This document shows positions 5,554 to 11,746 of a DNA stretch of 12,802 nt, in pieces. The position numbers and the translations under genes are program-made. Numbering within the stretch: position 1 is the first letter of the stretch; each line of letters opens with the position of its first letter. Under the pieces are notes generated by a model. That model did not search any database. It had not been told where the DNA came from and worked only from the letters and a program-made list of their open reading frames with translations. The stretch comes from DATCVA01 sp036567205 (GTDB lineage Bacteria; Pseudomonadota; Gammaproteobacteria; Burkholderiales; Burkholderiaceae_B), in NCBI GenBank assembly GCA_036567205.1, contig DATCVA010000340.1, positions 1 through 12,802 of the forward strand. The letters are read 5' to 3'.

Positions 5554-6896
5554 TGCTTACACATCCTAACGTCAAGAATCCAGGCGCCAGCAATTCAAAA
5601 CGGATGCTGCATATAAATCTGTTTATTTTTGGATGCGGACACCACAAAGCGGCCTGGAGACACCCTGATTCGTCAGTAGAGCGGCTCGGAGACATTGCTT
5701 ACTTTGAACAGTTGGCCCGGACCGCCGAACGTGGCAAGCTTGATGCGGTTTTTTTTGCCGATGGGCAATCGGCTGATAATCTGGCTGATGGTCCGCGCTG
5801 GTTTCTGGAACCCCTGACAGCCATGGCAGCCATGAGTCGCGCAACCGAACGAATTGGTTTGATCAGTACGGTTTCCAGCACGTTTTACACACCATTTCAT
5901 GCCGCGCGGCTAGTGGCATCGCTGGACCATATTTCACAGGGGCGAATGGGCTGGAATGTCGTGACGTCCATGTTCGATGCCGAGGCGCGCAACCATAGCT
6001 TTGAAGCCATGCCCGGGCATGACTGGCGTTACGCTCGCGCTGAAGAGTTTGTGGACGTAGTGCTGGGCTTGTGGGATTCGTGGGCTGATGACGCGTTGCC
6101 GCGTGAGCGGCTGGGCGATTACGTCCGGGCAGCCAGAGTGCGTGCCATAAACCACAAGGGTGCGCATTTTCGGGTGGATGGACCGCTTAATATGCCACGT
6201 CCGCCGCAAGGCCATCCTGTGCTGTTTCAGGCGGGAGCCTCAGAGCAGGGCAGAGATCTTGCCGCACGCCGCGCCGAGGCTATTTATGCTGTGGCTTACG
6301 ACCTGCCGGCTGCTCAGGAGTATTACCGGGATATCAAGCGGCGAGTGCGCGCTGCGGGCCGTAGCGATCCGGTGCCGATCATGCCGGGGCTGGTCACGTA
6401 TGTGGGCTCTACCGAAGCCGAGGCCAAAGCCAGGCAGCGCGAATTAGACGAGCTTTTGCCGGCGGACGATGCGTTGCGGCAATTGGGTATGTATGTAGGG
6501 CAGGATTGTCTGGGCTGGGAGCTTGATGCGCCTGTACCGGTTTTACCGCCACTGGGCGAGTTTGCCGGTCCGAAGGGCCGGTATGCGACCGTTTTGCGCA
6601 TTATTGAAACTGAGAAACCGACAGTGCGCCAGTTGCTGGGCCGGTTGGCCGCAGGAGGCGGGCATTGCACCATGGTTGGAACACCGGAGCAAATTGCCGA
6701 TGAGATGGAGCGCTGGATGTTAAATGAGGGCGCAGACGGGTTCAACCTGATGCCGCCAACATTGCCGGGCGGAATTGACGATTTTGTGGATCAAGTTATT
6801 CCGGTGTTGCAACGGCGCGGTTTATTCCGCAGCGAGTACGAAACCAGAACATTACGCGGACATCTGGGGTTGGAGCGTCCGGATGGCGGATGGTGA
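5553..6896 (+). CDS. NtaA/SnaA/DszA-family FMN-dependent monooxygenase (luciferase-like)
   Basis: TIM-barrel flavin monooxygenase of the bacterial luciferase superfamily, in the group of nitrilotriacetate (NtaA), pristinamycin (SnaA) and dibenzothiophene-sulfone (DszA) oxygenases. These use FMNH2 supplied by a separate reductase to oxygenate N- or S-containing compounds. In the 447-residue product: MLHINLF at 18-24 opens the barrel, GHHKAAWRHP at 29-38 is the group signature, FFADG near 67-71, STVSSTFYTPFHAARL at 105-120, and GWNVVTS at 133-139. Length is typical (about 440-460). The first ATG overlaps the SDR stop by one base; an alternative start at 5604 would remove a 17-residue head that does not look like the family. 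No flavin reductase lies nearby, so FMNH2 must come from elsewhere. Control by the TPP riboswitch through the operon suggests a thiazole, pyrimidine or other thiamin-derived substrate, which is inference. Pyrimidine oxygenase RutA is a more distant relative. Confidence 0.92.
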   Translation: MLTHPNVKNPGASNSKRMLHINLFIFGCGHHKAAWRHPDSSVERLGDIAYFEQLARTAERGKLDAVFFADGQSADNLADGPRWFLEPLTAMAAMSRATERIGLISTVSSTFYTPFHAARLVASLDHISQGRMGWNVVTSMFDAEARNHSFEAMPGHDWRYARAEEFVDVVLGLWDSWADDALPRERLGDYVRAARVRAINHKGAHFRVDGPLNMPRPPQGHPVLFQAGASEQGRDLAARRAEAIYAVAYDLPAAQEYYRDIKRRVRAAGRSDPVPIMPGLVTYVGSTEAEAKARQRELDELLPADDALRQLGMYVGQDCLGWELDAPVPVLPPLGEFAGPKGRYATVLRIIETEKPTVRQLLGRLAAGGGHCTMVGTPEQIADEMERWMLNEGADGFNLMPPTLPGGIDDFVDQVIPVLQRRGLFRSEYETRTLRGHLGLERPDGGW

Positions 6897-6897
6897 A

Positions 6898-6926
6898 TTG
6901 TCAAAGCTGGCTGACGGCGCTATTCT
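6898..6926 (+). promoter_or_regulatory. Candidate sigma-70 promoter ahead of the DUF1330 gene
   Basis: TTGTCA (6898-6903) and TATTCT (6921-6926) are spaced exactly 17 bases. They begin right after the monooxygenase stop, and transcription would start near 6933. If used, the DUF1330 gene is at least partly independent of the TPP riboswitch. Confidence 0.5.
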
Positions 6927-6938
6927 GATCATTAAAAA

Positions 6939-6951
6939 TTAGTTCAACTAA
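6939..6951. promoter_or_regulatory. Perfect palindrome, operator-like, over the predicted transcript start
   Basis: TTAGTTCAACTAA is a perfect 13-base dyad about 6-18 bases downstream of the predicted start and 10 bases before the DUF1330 ATG. Size and AT-rich half-sites resemble MarR- or TetR-type operators. No such regulator gene is in the window, so the binding protein is unknown. Confidence 0.4.
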
Positions 6952-6961
6952 CGAGACAACG

Positions 6962-7348
6962 ATGGAAAATGCTGATCAGACGAGTCTGTTGCCAAAGGAT
7001 GCCGGGGCACTGGAGCTGCAAAGTGACGCTTCGTCAGCCGGTTGTCCGGCGCAGTCTACCGTTGCCTATATTATTGGTCATATCACGGTTAAAGATCCCG
7101 AGCGGTGGGCTGAGTATTGCAGCAAGGTGCCCGCCACCGTGGCGCCGTGGGGAGCATCGCTGGTGTTTCGAGGCGAAGGCGCCCAGGTTTTGGATGGCAC
7201 TCATGCGTATACCGATACTGTGGTCATTCGGTTTCCAAATCGGTCTGCGATAAACAATTGGCACGAGTCAGCCGCCTACCAGGCGCTGGTTCCCATTCGT
7301 AAGCAGGCAGCCGATGTAGTAATTATTAGTTATGACGGCCAGCAGTAA
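6962..7348 (+). CDS. DUF1330 family protein
   Basis: Small protein of the dimeric alpha-beta barrel type, 128 residues, function unknown. The DUF1330 domain runs from about 34 to 127: YIIGHITVKDPERWAEY at 36-52, the APWGA turn at 61-65 followed by a strand (LVFRGEGAQVLDG), and a C-terminal block with FPN, WH and YQAL near 91-110. The first 33 residues are an extra, Ser/Asp/Ala-rich stretch with no signal-peptide character; I see no good later start, so the extension may be real or the start mis-set. The Shine-Dalgarno is weak (GAGA). It lies 65 bases behind the monooxygenase on the same strand, and that gap holds a plausible promoter and a palindrome. Membership in the TPP operon is therefore possible but not certain. 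Relatives of this fold act as small monooxygenases, isomerases or stress proteins, so a helper role is conceivable but unproven. Confidence 0.85.
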   Translation: MENADQTSLLPKDAGALELQSDASSAGCPAQSTVAYIIGHITVKDPERWAEYCSKVPATVAPWGASLVFRGEGAQVLDGTHAYTDTVVIRFPNRSAINNWHESAAYQALVPIRKQAADVVIISYDGQQ

Positions 7349-7421
7349 GCGGTATGTGTTGCCGCGCTAATTCCGAATTGATTTTTTGGTAAACAGAGAA
7401 TGATTTATAGGACGCCAGGAC

Positions 7422-7427
7422 TATAAT
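7422..7427 (+). promoter_or_regulatory. Candidate -10 box for the DUF1059 gene
   Basis: A consensus TATAAT lies 125 bases upstream of the DUF1059 start. No good -35 is visible at 16-18 bases, so this is a weak call. Nothing else was recognised between 7349 and 7551. Confidence 0.25.
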
Positions 7428-7551
7428 TTAACAGCGGTTTTCTAGTTTTCTTACCAAAGCCGCAACACCGCTACCCGCTATTTCTTGATGCAAACTGAAA
7501 TGCGCGGGCATCCCAAGCTACATGAAGGGAAGTTAATTACCAGGAGGCGCT

Positions 7552-7746
7552 ATGACACGCAAATATATTGACTGTCGCAGCTTTCCAAGTGAAATGAATT
7601 GTTCAATAGCAATATCCGCTGACAATGAGACAGAACTGCTGGAAGCTGCCGTACAGCATGCTGTGGCGGTGCATGGCCACAAAGATTCCCCGGAACTTCG
7701 GCAACAAGTGAAGCAATCAATGAAAGACGGCAGCCCGCCCAACTAG
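7552..7746 (+). CDS. DUF1059 family small protein
   Basis: A 64-residue soluble protein of the DUF1059 family, function unknown. The whole length matches my knowledge of the family: KYIDCRSFPSEMNC at 4-17, an acidic helix ELLEAAVQHAVAVHGH at 28-43, then DSPELRQQVKQSM at 45-57. Two cysteines (C8, C17) and three histidines (H36, H41, H43) are the striking residues and might bind a metal, which is inference. The start is clear: AGGAGG at 7542-7547, four bases before the ATG, one of the strongest ribosome sites in the window. It stands alone, with a long leader and a hairpin 50 bases after its stop, so it is probably a single-gene unit. There is no visible link to the thiamin-responsive genes. 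Confidence 0.88.
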   Translation: MTRKYIDCRSFPSEMNCSIAISADNETELLEAAVQHAVAVHGHKDSPELRQQVKQSMKDGSPPN

Positions 7747-7795
7747 ACGATAAGTACCGATTGCTTTGTTGTTGTCCGCAATAACTTCTTTAATG

Positions 7796-7829
7796 CCAAA
7801 CCCCCGTCATGACTTGAACGGGGGCTTGG
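7796..7829. terminator. Long GC hairpin between convergent genes, probable bidirectional terminator
   Basis: CCAA-A-CCCCCGT (7796-7807) pairs with ACGGGGG-C-TTGG (7818-7829) around a 10-base loop: 11 pairs with one A/C mismatch. It lies between the DUF1059 stop and the stop of the convergent membrane-protein gene. The T-tract is short on the minus strand (GGGGGTTTGG) and absent on the plus strand, so efficiency is uncertain. Confidence 0.55.
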
Positions 7830-7900
7830 CGCGCCGCGTTGGCGATAGCTACATATCCAAGAGACATGCCTGTTCTGGAAGTACGACTGTCAAATCGACT

Positions 7901-8308
7901 TTAGTCCGGGCGGTTTTCACGCCGCCGGTTTTTAAGCTCGCTGGTTTTTACGATTACGTAAGCAATAAGCGCAAAGACAAATACCACTAAATACATCCAG
8001 GCGATGCTTTGCAGGGTCTCGATAACAGTGCGATAGATTTCCAGCACCCAGCGTTCGCTTGTCAGCGCCATAGGCACAGCGGTTTTTTGTTCGGGTTCTA
8101 TGTAGCGTTCCAGCGCATAAATGCGTACACCGCCCGAGATTCCGACAACAAATGCGGCAAAGGTGATGTAACGACGCCAGGCGGCAGCAATTTGATCCTG
8201 GATGATGCGATCCAGTATCAGGCCAATCGGCTTGTCGAATATCCAGACTACCAATAAAGATACCAGCGCGGCGATTAGAAAAGTAGCCAGCAAGAGTGTG
8301 AAGAACAT
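7901..8308 (-). CDS. Small inner-membrane protein of unknown function (3 predicted TM helices)
   Basis: I do not recognise a named family. The 135-residue product has a hydrophobic N-terminal helix (about 2-24, LLLATFLIAALVSLLVVWIF), a short amphipathic stretch, a second hydrophobic segment (about 48-66), a polar loop with several charged residues, and a third helix (about 100-121, SIAWMYLVVFVFALIAYVIV), then a basic tail rich in Arg. This is consistent with an integral membrane protein with a cytoplasmic C-terminus. The ATG at 8308 has AAGG about 9 bases upstream. It starts only 16 bases after the stop of the yheS-like ABC-F gene on the same strand, so the two are probably cotranscribed, although membrane and ribosome-associated functions have no obvious link. 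The gene ends near the bidirectional terminator hairpin. Confidence 0.75.
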   Translation of the reverse strand: MFFTLLLATFLIAALVSLLVVWIFDKPIGLILDRIIQDQIAAAWRRYITFAAFVVGISGGVRIYALERYIEPEQKTAVPMALTSERWVLEIYRTVIETLQSIAWMYLVVFVFALIAYVIVKTSELKNRRRENRPD

Positions 8309-8324
8309 AGGGCAGGGCCTTATT

Positions 8325-9998
8325 TTATTTTGTTTGTCCGCTCGCTACGGTTTCCCGACGGCGGCGAGCTTCTTCCAGCAAGTAGACCTGGTAGTCATCA
8401 AGGTCTCCGTCGAAGTCTTTCATGCCTCCACGAGATACCAGCCAAAATTCATCACATACCGAGCGCAGTAAAGAACGATCGTGGCTGACCAGCATTACCG
8501 AACCTTCGAATTCGTTTAGCGCTACGCTTAACGCCTCGCGCGTTGCCAGGTCCAGATGGTTGGTCGGCTCATCAAGCAGCAGCAAATTCGGGCGTTGCCA
8601 GACGATCATGCATAGCACCAGACGGGCCTTTTCGCCGCCGCTCATGCTGCCGACGCTCTGTTTGACCATATCGCCGCTGAAATTGAAAGTGCCCAGGAAG
8701 TTTCGTAATCCTTGTTCGCGGCAATCCATCGCGCTGGGGCGTATGCTGGCTGGCGTGTCGCGGGCCAGGCGGATCATGTGCTCCAGCGGGTTATCGCTCG
8801 GGCGAAGGACATCCAGTTCCTGCTGCGAGAAGTAGCCAATATTCAAGCCTTTCCCGGTAATGATTTCGCCGGCAATTGGCTGTAGCGCACCGGCGATGGT
8901 TTTTACCAGTGTCGACTTTCCCTGACCGTTGGCGCCCAAAATACCAATTCGCTGTCCGGCCAATACCGAGCGATTGATCTTGTGCACGATGACGGTGGGG
9001 GCCGTGCCTGCCGGAGCGTCCTCAAGAGCCGGGTAGCCAAAGCTTGCGTCCGACATTGACAGCATTGGGTTGGGCAGGCTGAAGGGCTCTTTGAACTCGA
9101 ACTGAAACTCCGCATCAGCCAGTATTGGCGCAATTTTTTCCATGCGCTCCAGCGCTTTGACACGGCTCTGTGCCTGCTTGGCCTTGCTGGCCTTGGCTTT
9201 GAAGCGATCAATGAATTTTTGCAGATGCGCGATTTTATCTTGCTGTTTTGCCTGCGCGGCTTGTTGCAACGACATCTGTTCAGCACGCATGTCTTCAAAC
9301 TTGCTGTAATTGCCGCCATAACGCACGAGCTTGCTATGGTCAATATGCAGTGTGACGTCGGTTATGGCATCCAGAAATTCGCGATCATGGCTGATCACCA
9401 CAATTGTGCCGCCATAGTTTTTTAGCCACGCCTCGAGCCATACCAATGCATCCAGATCCAGGTGGTTGGTTGGCTCGTCCAGCAAAAGCAAGTCCGACGG
9501 GCACATAAGGGCACGCGCCAGTTGCAAGCGCATGCGCCAGCCGCCCGAAAAACTGTTCACGGGCTTATTGAGCTCGGCAACAGTGAATCCCAACCCCAAA
9601 ATCAGCGCCTGAGCTCGCGCCGGCGCATCGTGCATGCCGGCGTCGTATAGCGCCATATAGGCGTGTGCCATTTGCATGCCGTCGTCGTTGGCTTCAGCCG
9701 CGGCTACTTCCGCCTGGGCGGCAAGCAAGACAGTGTCGCCATCGACCACGAAATCCGTTGCGCTTTGTTCGGTTTCAGGCATGTCCTGCGCTACCTGCGC
9801 CATGCGCCATTGCGCTGGGATGGAAAACTCGCCGCCGTCCTCATGCAGCGTGCCGTTGAGTACGGCAAACAACGAAGATTTACCTGCGCCATTGCGGCCG
9901 ACCAATCCTACTTTTTCACCGGGGTTGAGCGTGACTGAAGTGTTGTCGAGCAATACTTTACTGCCGCGACGCAAGGTCACGTTCTTAAGAATAATCAT
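8325..9998 (-). CDS. yheS: ABC-F family ATPase, YheS-like
   Basis: Soluble ABC-F protein with two nucleotide-binding domains and no membrane part; ABC-F proteins act on the ribosome, binding near the E site. The 557-residue product has Walker A GRNGAGKS 34-41, signature SGGWRMR 151-157 and Walker B LLLLDEPTNHLD 170-181 in domain one, and GANGQGKS 355-362, SGGEKAR 453-459 and DEPTNHLD 476-483 in domain two. The linker at about 240-290 is Gln/Lys/Ala-rich (FKAKASKAKQAQSRVKALERME), the P-site tRNA interaction motif region. The N-terminus (RRGSKVLLDN), GGWRMRL and the linker sequence match YheS rather than Uup or EttA. It is shorter than E. coli YheS and lacks most of the C-terminal extension. 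A small insert (APAGTAPT, near 328-335) lies ahead of the second Walker A. The start at 9998 has no strong Shine-Dalgarno. A role in translation is family knowledge; resistance is not indicated. Confidence 0.92.
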   Translation of the reverse strand: MIILKNVTLRRGSKVLLDNTSVTLNPGEKVGLVGRNGAGKSSLFAVLNGTLHEDGGEFSIPAQWRMAQVAQDMPETEQSATDFVVDGDTVLLAAQAEVAAAEANDDGMQMAHAYMALYDAGMHDAPARAQALILGLGFTVAELNKPVNSFSGGWRMRLQLARALMCPSDLLLLDEPTNHLDLDALVWLEAWLKNYGGTIVVISHDREFLDAITDVTLHIDHSKLVRYGGNYSKFEDMRAEQMSLQQAAQAKQQDKIAHLQKFIDRFKAKASKAKQAQSRVKALERMEKIAPILADAEFQFEFKEPFSLPNPMLSMSDASFGYPALEDAPAGTAPTVIVHKINRSVLAGQRIGILGANGQGKSTLVKTIAGALQPIAGEIITGKGLNIGYFSQQELDVLRPSDNPLEHMIRLARDTPASIRPSAMDCREQGLRNFLGTFNFSGDMVKQSVGSMSGGEKARLVLCMIVWQRPNLLLLDEPTNHLDLATREALSVALNEFEGSVMLVSHDRSLLRSVCDEFWLVSRGGMKDFDGDLDDYQVYLLEEARRRRETVASGQTK

Positions 9999-10066
9999 CG
10001 AGGTAGATTTTGTGTAAGTTAAAGTAGGTAAAGATGAAGCGCCTTGACAGGGAAGGGCATCGAAGT

Positions 10067-10088
10067 CTGTTCATATCAGCCTGAACAG
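10067..10088. repeat. Inverted repeat upstream of yheS
   Basis: CTGTTCA (10067-10073) and TGAACAG (10082-10088) form a perfect 7-bp dyad with an 8-base spacer, 69 bases upstream of the yheS start. It could be an operator or a leader hairpin; no T-run follows on either strand. The rest of 9999-10234 shows nothing else I can name. Confidence 0.35.
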
Positions 10089-10234
10089 CGAAGGAAAATA
10101 ACGAAGGGCAGTAATTGCATTGAACGTCTTCGAAGAAGTCCTGCCCAGGGCGATCACGTGCTTCAGGATTTTTGCGAGCGAGTTATTTTAACCGACGATC
10201 CCATTGCCTGACGAAAGTACAAGGCACCCGACAT

Positions 10235-11644
10235 TCATTTCATAGATTTTGTCGTGGTCTCAAGCATCCCGAATATTCGCTTGTCCGACATTTGCGAAAC
10301 ATTGAAACGCATCAGTCCGGTCGCCGATTGGGATACGCTGAATACATTGCCTGGGGCCAAGACTATTTCTTGCTGTAGCGCCTGTTTCGCCATATCGGTG
10401 GCGTCCAGGCCAGCAGGCAAATGGCACCATAGAAACATGCCAGCCCGGGGCGCTATCCATGGCGTAATTCCAATGTCGGCCAGACGCTCTGTTGTGTCAT
10501 GCATGGCTTTGGCCAGTCGCAGCCGCAGGATATCCAGATGTTTGCGGTAGCTGCCGTCTTTCAAAATAGTCAGCACCAGTTCTTGTGATATGCGAGAGCT
10601 CGAGAATGCAGTGGCGATTTTCAAATCCACTAATTCTTCTATCCAGTCCGGACGGGCAACGATATAGCCACAGCGCACCGACGCGGACAGTGTCTTGGAA
10701 AAACTCCCGATTTGAATCACTCTGTTCAGGCCATCAAAGGTGGCCAGGCGGGGCGCAGGTTCAAGTTCGAAGTCAGCAAAGATGTCGTCCTCGATGATGA
10801 CGAGATCGTGGGCGTCGGCCAGCTTAAGCAGGCGATGTGCTACGACCGAGGAGAGTGTTGCGCCTGTTGGGTTGTGCAACCCCGAGTTCGTAATATACAA
10901 ACGTGGCCGGTGCTCGGTCAGCGCCTGCGAAAAGCGCTCGATATCAGGACCATTCGGTGTATAGGGTACTCCGACTACCTTGGCTCGATGGGCGCGCAGC
11001 AGGGCATGGAAATTAAAATAGCATGGGTCGTCCACCAGTACGACGTCGCCCGGCTCGATTAAAAAACGACAGAGCAGATCAACGGCCTGTGTACCCGAGT
11101 CGGTCAGTAGAATCTGGCCGGGGGATGCCTCCGTTCCTCGTTCCACCAATCGCCGCGCCAGCAGCTGACGCAAAGCCAACAATCCCATCGGTGAAGCATA
11201 ATCAGCCAGACTGGCATCCTGGGCGCGGGCCACGGTGCGTATAGCGCGCCGCAATCTTTCCTGCGGCAGCCAAGAGGGCGGGAGCCAGCCGCAGCCAGGC
11301 TTAAGGGCTGTGCTGCTTGCCTCCAGGGATTGCCGCGAAACCCATAACGGATCTACCGTCCGATCCAGTCTTGGGCCGAGTTCGGAAAGAGAAAGCGGTG
11401 CGATATGACCGGCTACATAAAATCCCGAGCCAGGGCGGGAACAGATCACCCCCTCGGCGGCCAACCGCTCATAAGCATCTACCACGGTGGATTTGGATAC
11501 CCGCATTAGTTCGGCAAAGCCGCGTATGGACGGTAGCCGTGAGCCTGGGGCGAGCTGGCGCGCTGCAATGCGTTGGCGTACGGTGTTCATGGCCTGTTCG
11601 ACTAGCGTAACTGCTTTACGTTCTTCAATTGGGGCAAGATCCAT
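10235..11644 (-). CDS. MocR-type regulator: GntR winged helix fused to a class-I aminotransferase domain
   Basis: Transcription factor of the MocR/GabR/PdxR group, in which an N-terminal GntR DNA-binding domain is fused to a PLP-binding aminotransferase-like domain that senses an amino compound. The product is 469 residues from the chosen start. The winged helix lies at about 12-78 (SRLPSIRGFAELMRVSKSTV, then the wing GVICSRPGSGFYV). The PLP domain shows ADYASPMGLLALR at 148-159, HNPTG at 257-261, EDD at 285-287, the Schiff-base lysine K317 in GSFSKTLS, and R324 in SVRCGY. I chose the ATG at 11644 because AAAAAGG lies 8 bases upstream; an ATG at 11665 would add 7 residues but has no good site. 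The gene diverges from an EamA transporter gene across about 100 bases, the usual layout when a MocR protein controls its neighbour. The effector is unknown; the nearby exporter suggests an amino acid or amine. Confidence 0.92.
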   Translation of the reverse strand: MDLAPIEERKAVTLVEQAMNTVRQRIAARQLAPGSRLPSIRGFAELMRVSKSTVVDAYERLAAEGVICSRPGSGFYVAGHIAPLSLSELGPRLDRTVDPLWVSRQSLEASSTALKPGCGWLPPSWLPQERLRRAIRTVARAQDASLADYASPMGLLALRQLLARRLVERGTEASPGQILLTDSGTQAVDLLCRFLIEPGDVVLVDDPCYFNFHALLRAHRAKVVGVPYTPNGPDIERFSQALTEHRPRLYITNSGLHNPTGATLSSVVAHRLLKLADAHDLVIIEDDIFADFELEPAPRLATFDGLNRVIQIGSFSKTLSASVRCGYIVARPDWIEELVDLKIATAFSSSRISQELVLTILKDGSYRKHLDILRLRLAKAMHDTTERLADIGITPWIAPRAGMFLWCHLPAGLDATDMAKQALQQEIVLAPGNVFSVSQSATGLMRFNVSQMSDKRIFGMLETTTKSMK

Positions 11645-11746
11645 CTGTACCGCCTTTTTAACCATTACAGTTTATGCAAATTGTACTCCACTGTCTCTAG
11701 CGGCCGACAGCCGCTTTGGCGATACTGTGACCTTCGGAGGTACATC
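11645..11746. promoter_or_regulatory. Divergent control region between the MocR regulator and the EamA transporter
   Basis: This short gap holds a good minus-strand -10, TACAAT (11685-11680), for the regulator and a perfect dyad AGCGGC-CGACA-GCCGCT (11699-11715) over the matching -35 region. A second, nested dyad is CTGTC/GACAG (11691-11695, 11706-11710). TGTAC occurs twice in the same orientation (11646-11650, 11682-11686), 36 bases apart; MocR proteins often bind spaced direct repeats. The plus-strand promoter is not clear. Binding sites are suggestions only. Confidence 0.4.

Noticed and set aside
7349..7387. Terminator after the DUF1330 gene (GCGG/CCGC hairpin, then T6)
   Set aside because: The stem is only 4 bp with a 9-base loop and the T-run begins 16 bases later, so it does not fit an intrinsic terminator.
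10044..10077. Plus-strand promoter TTGACA with CATATC
   Set aside because: The spacing is 22 bases and no plus-strand gene follows before the convergent MocR gene.
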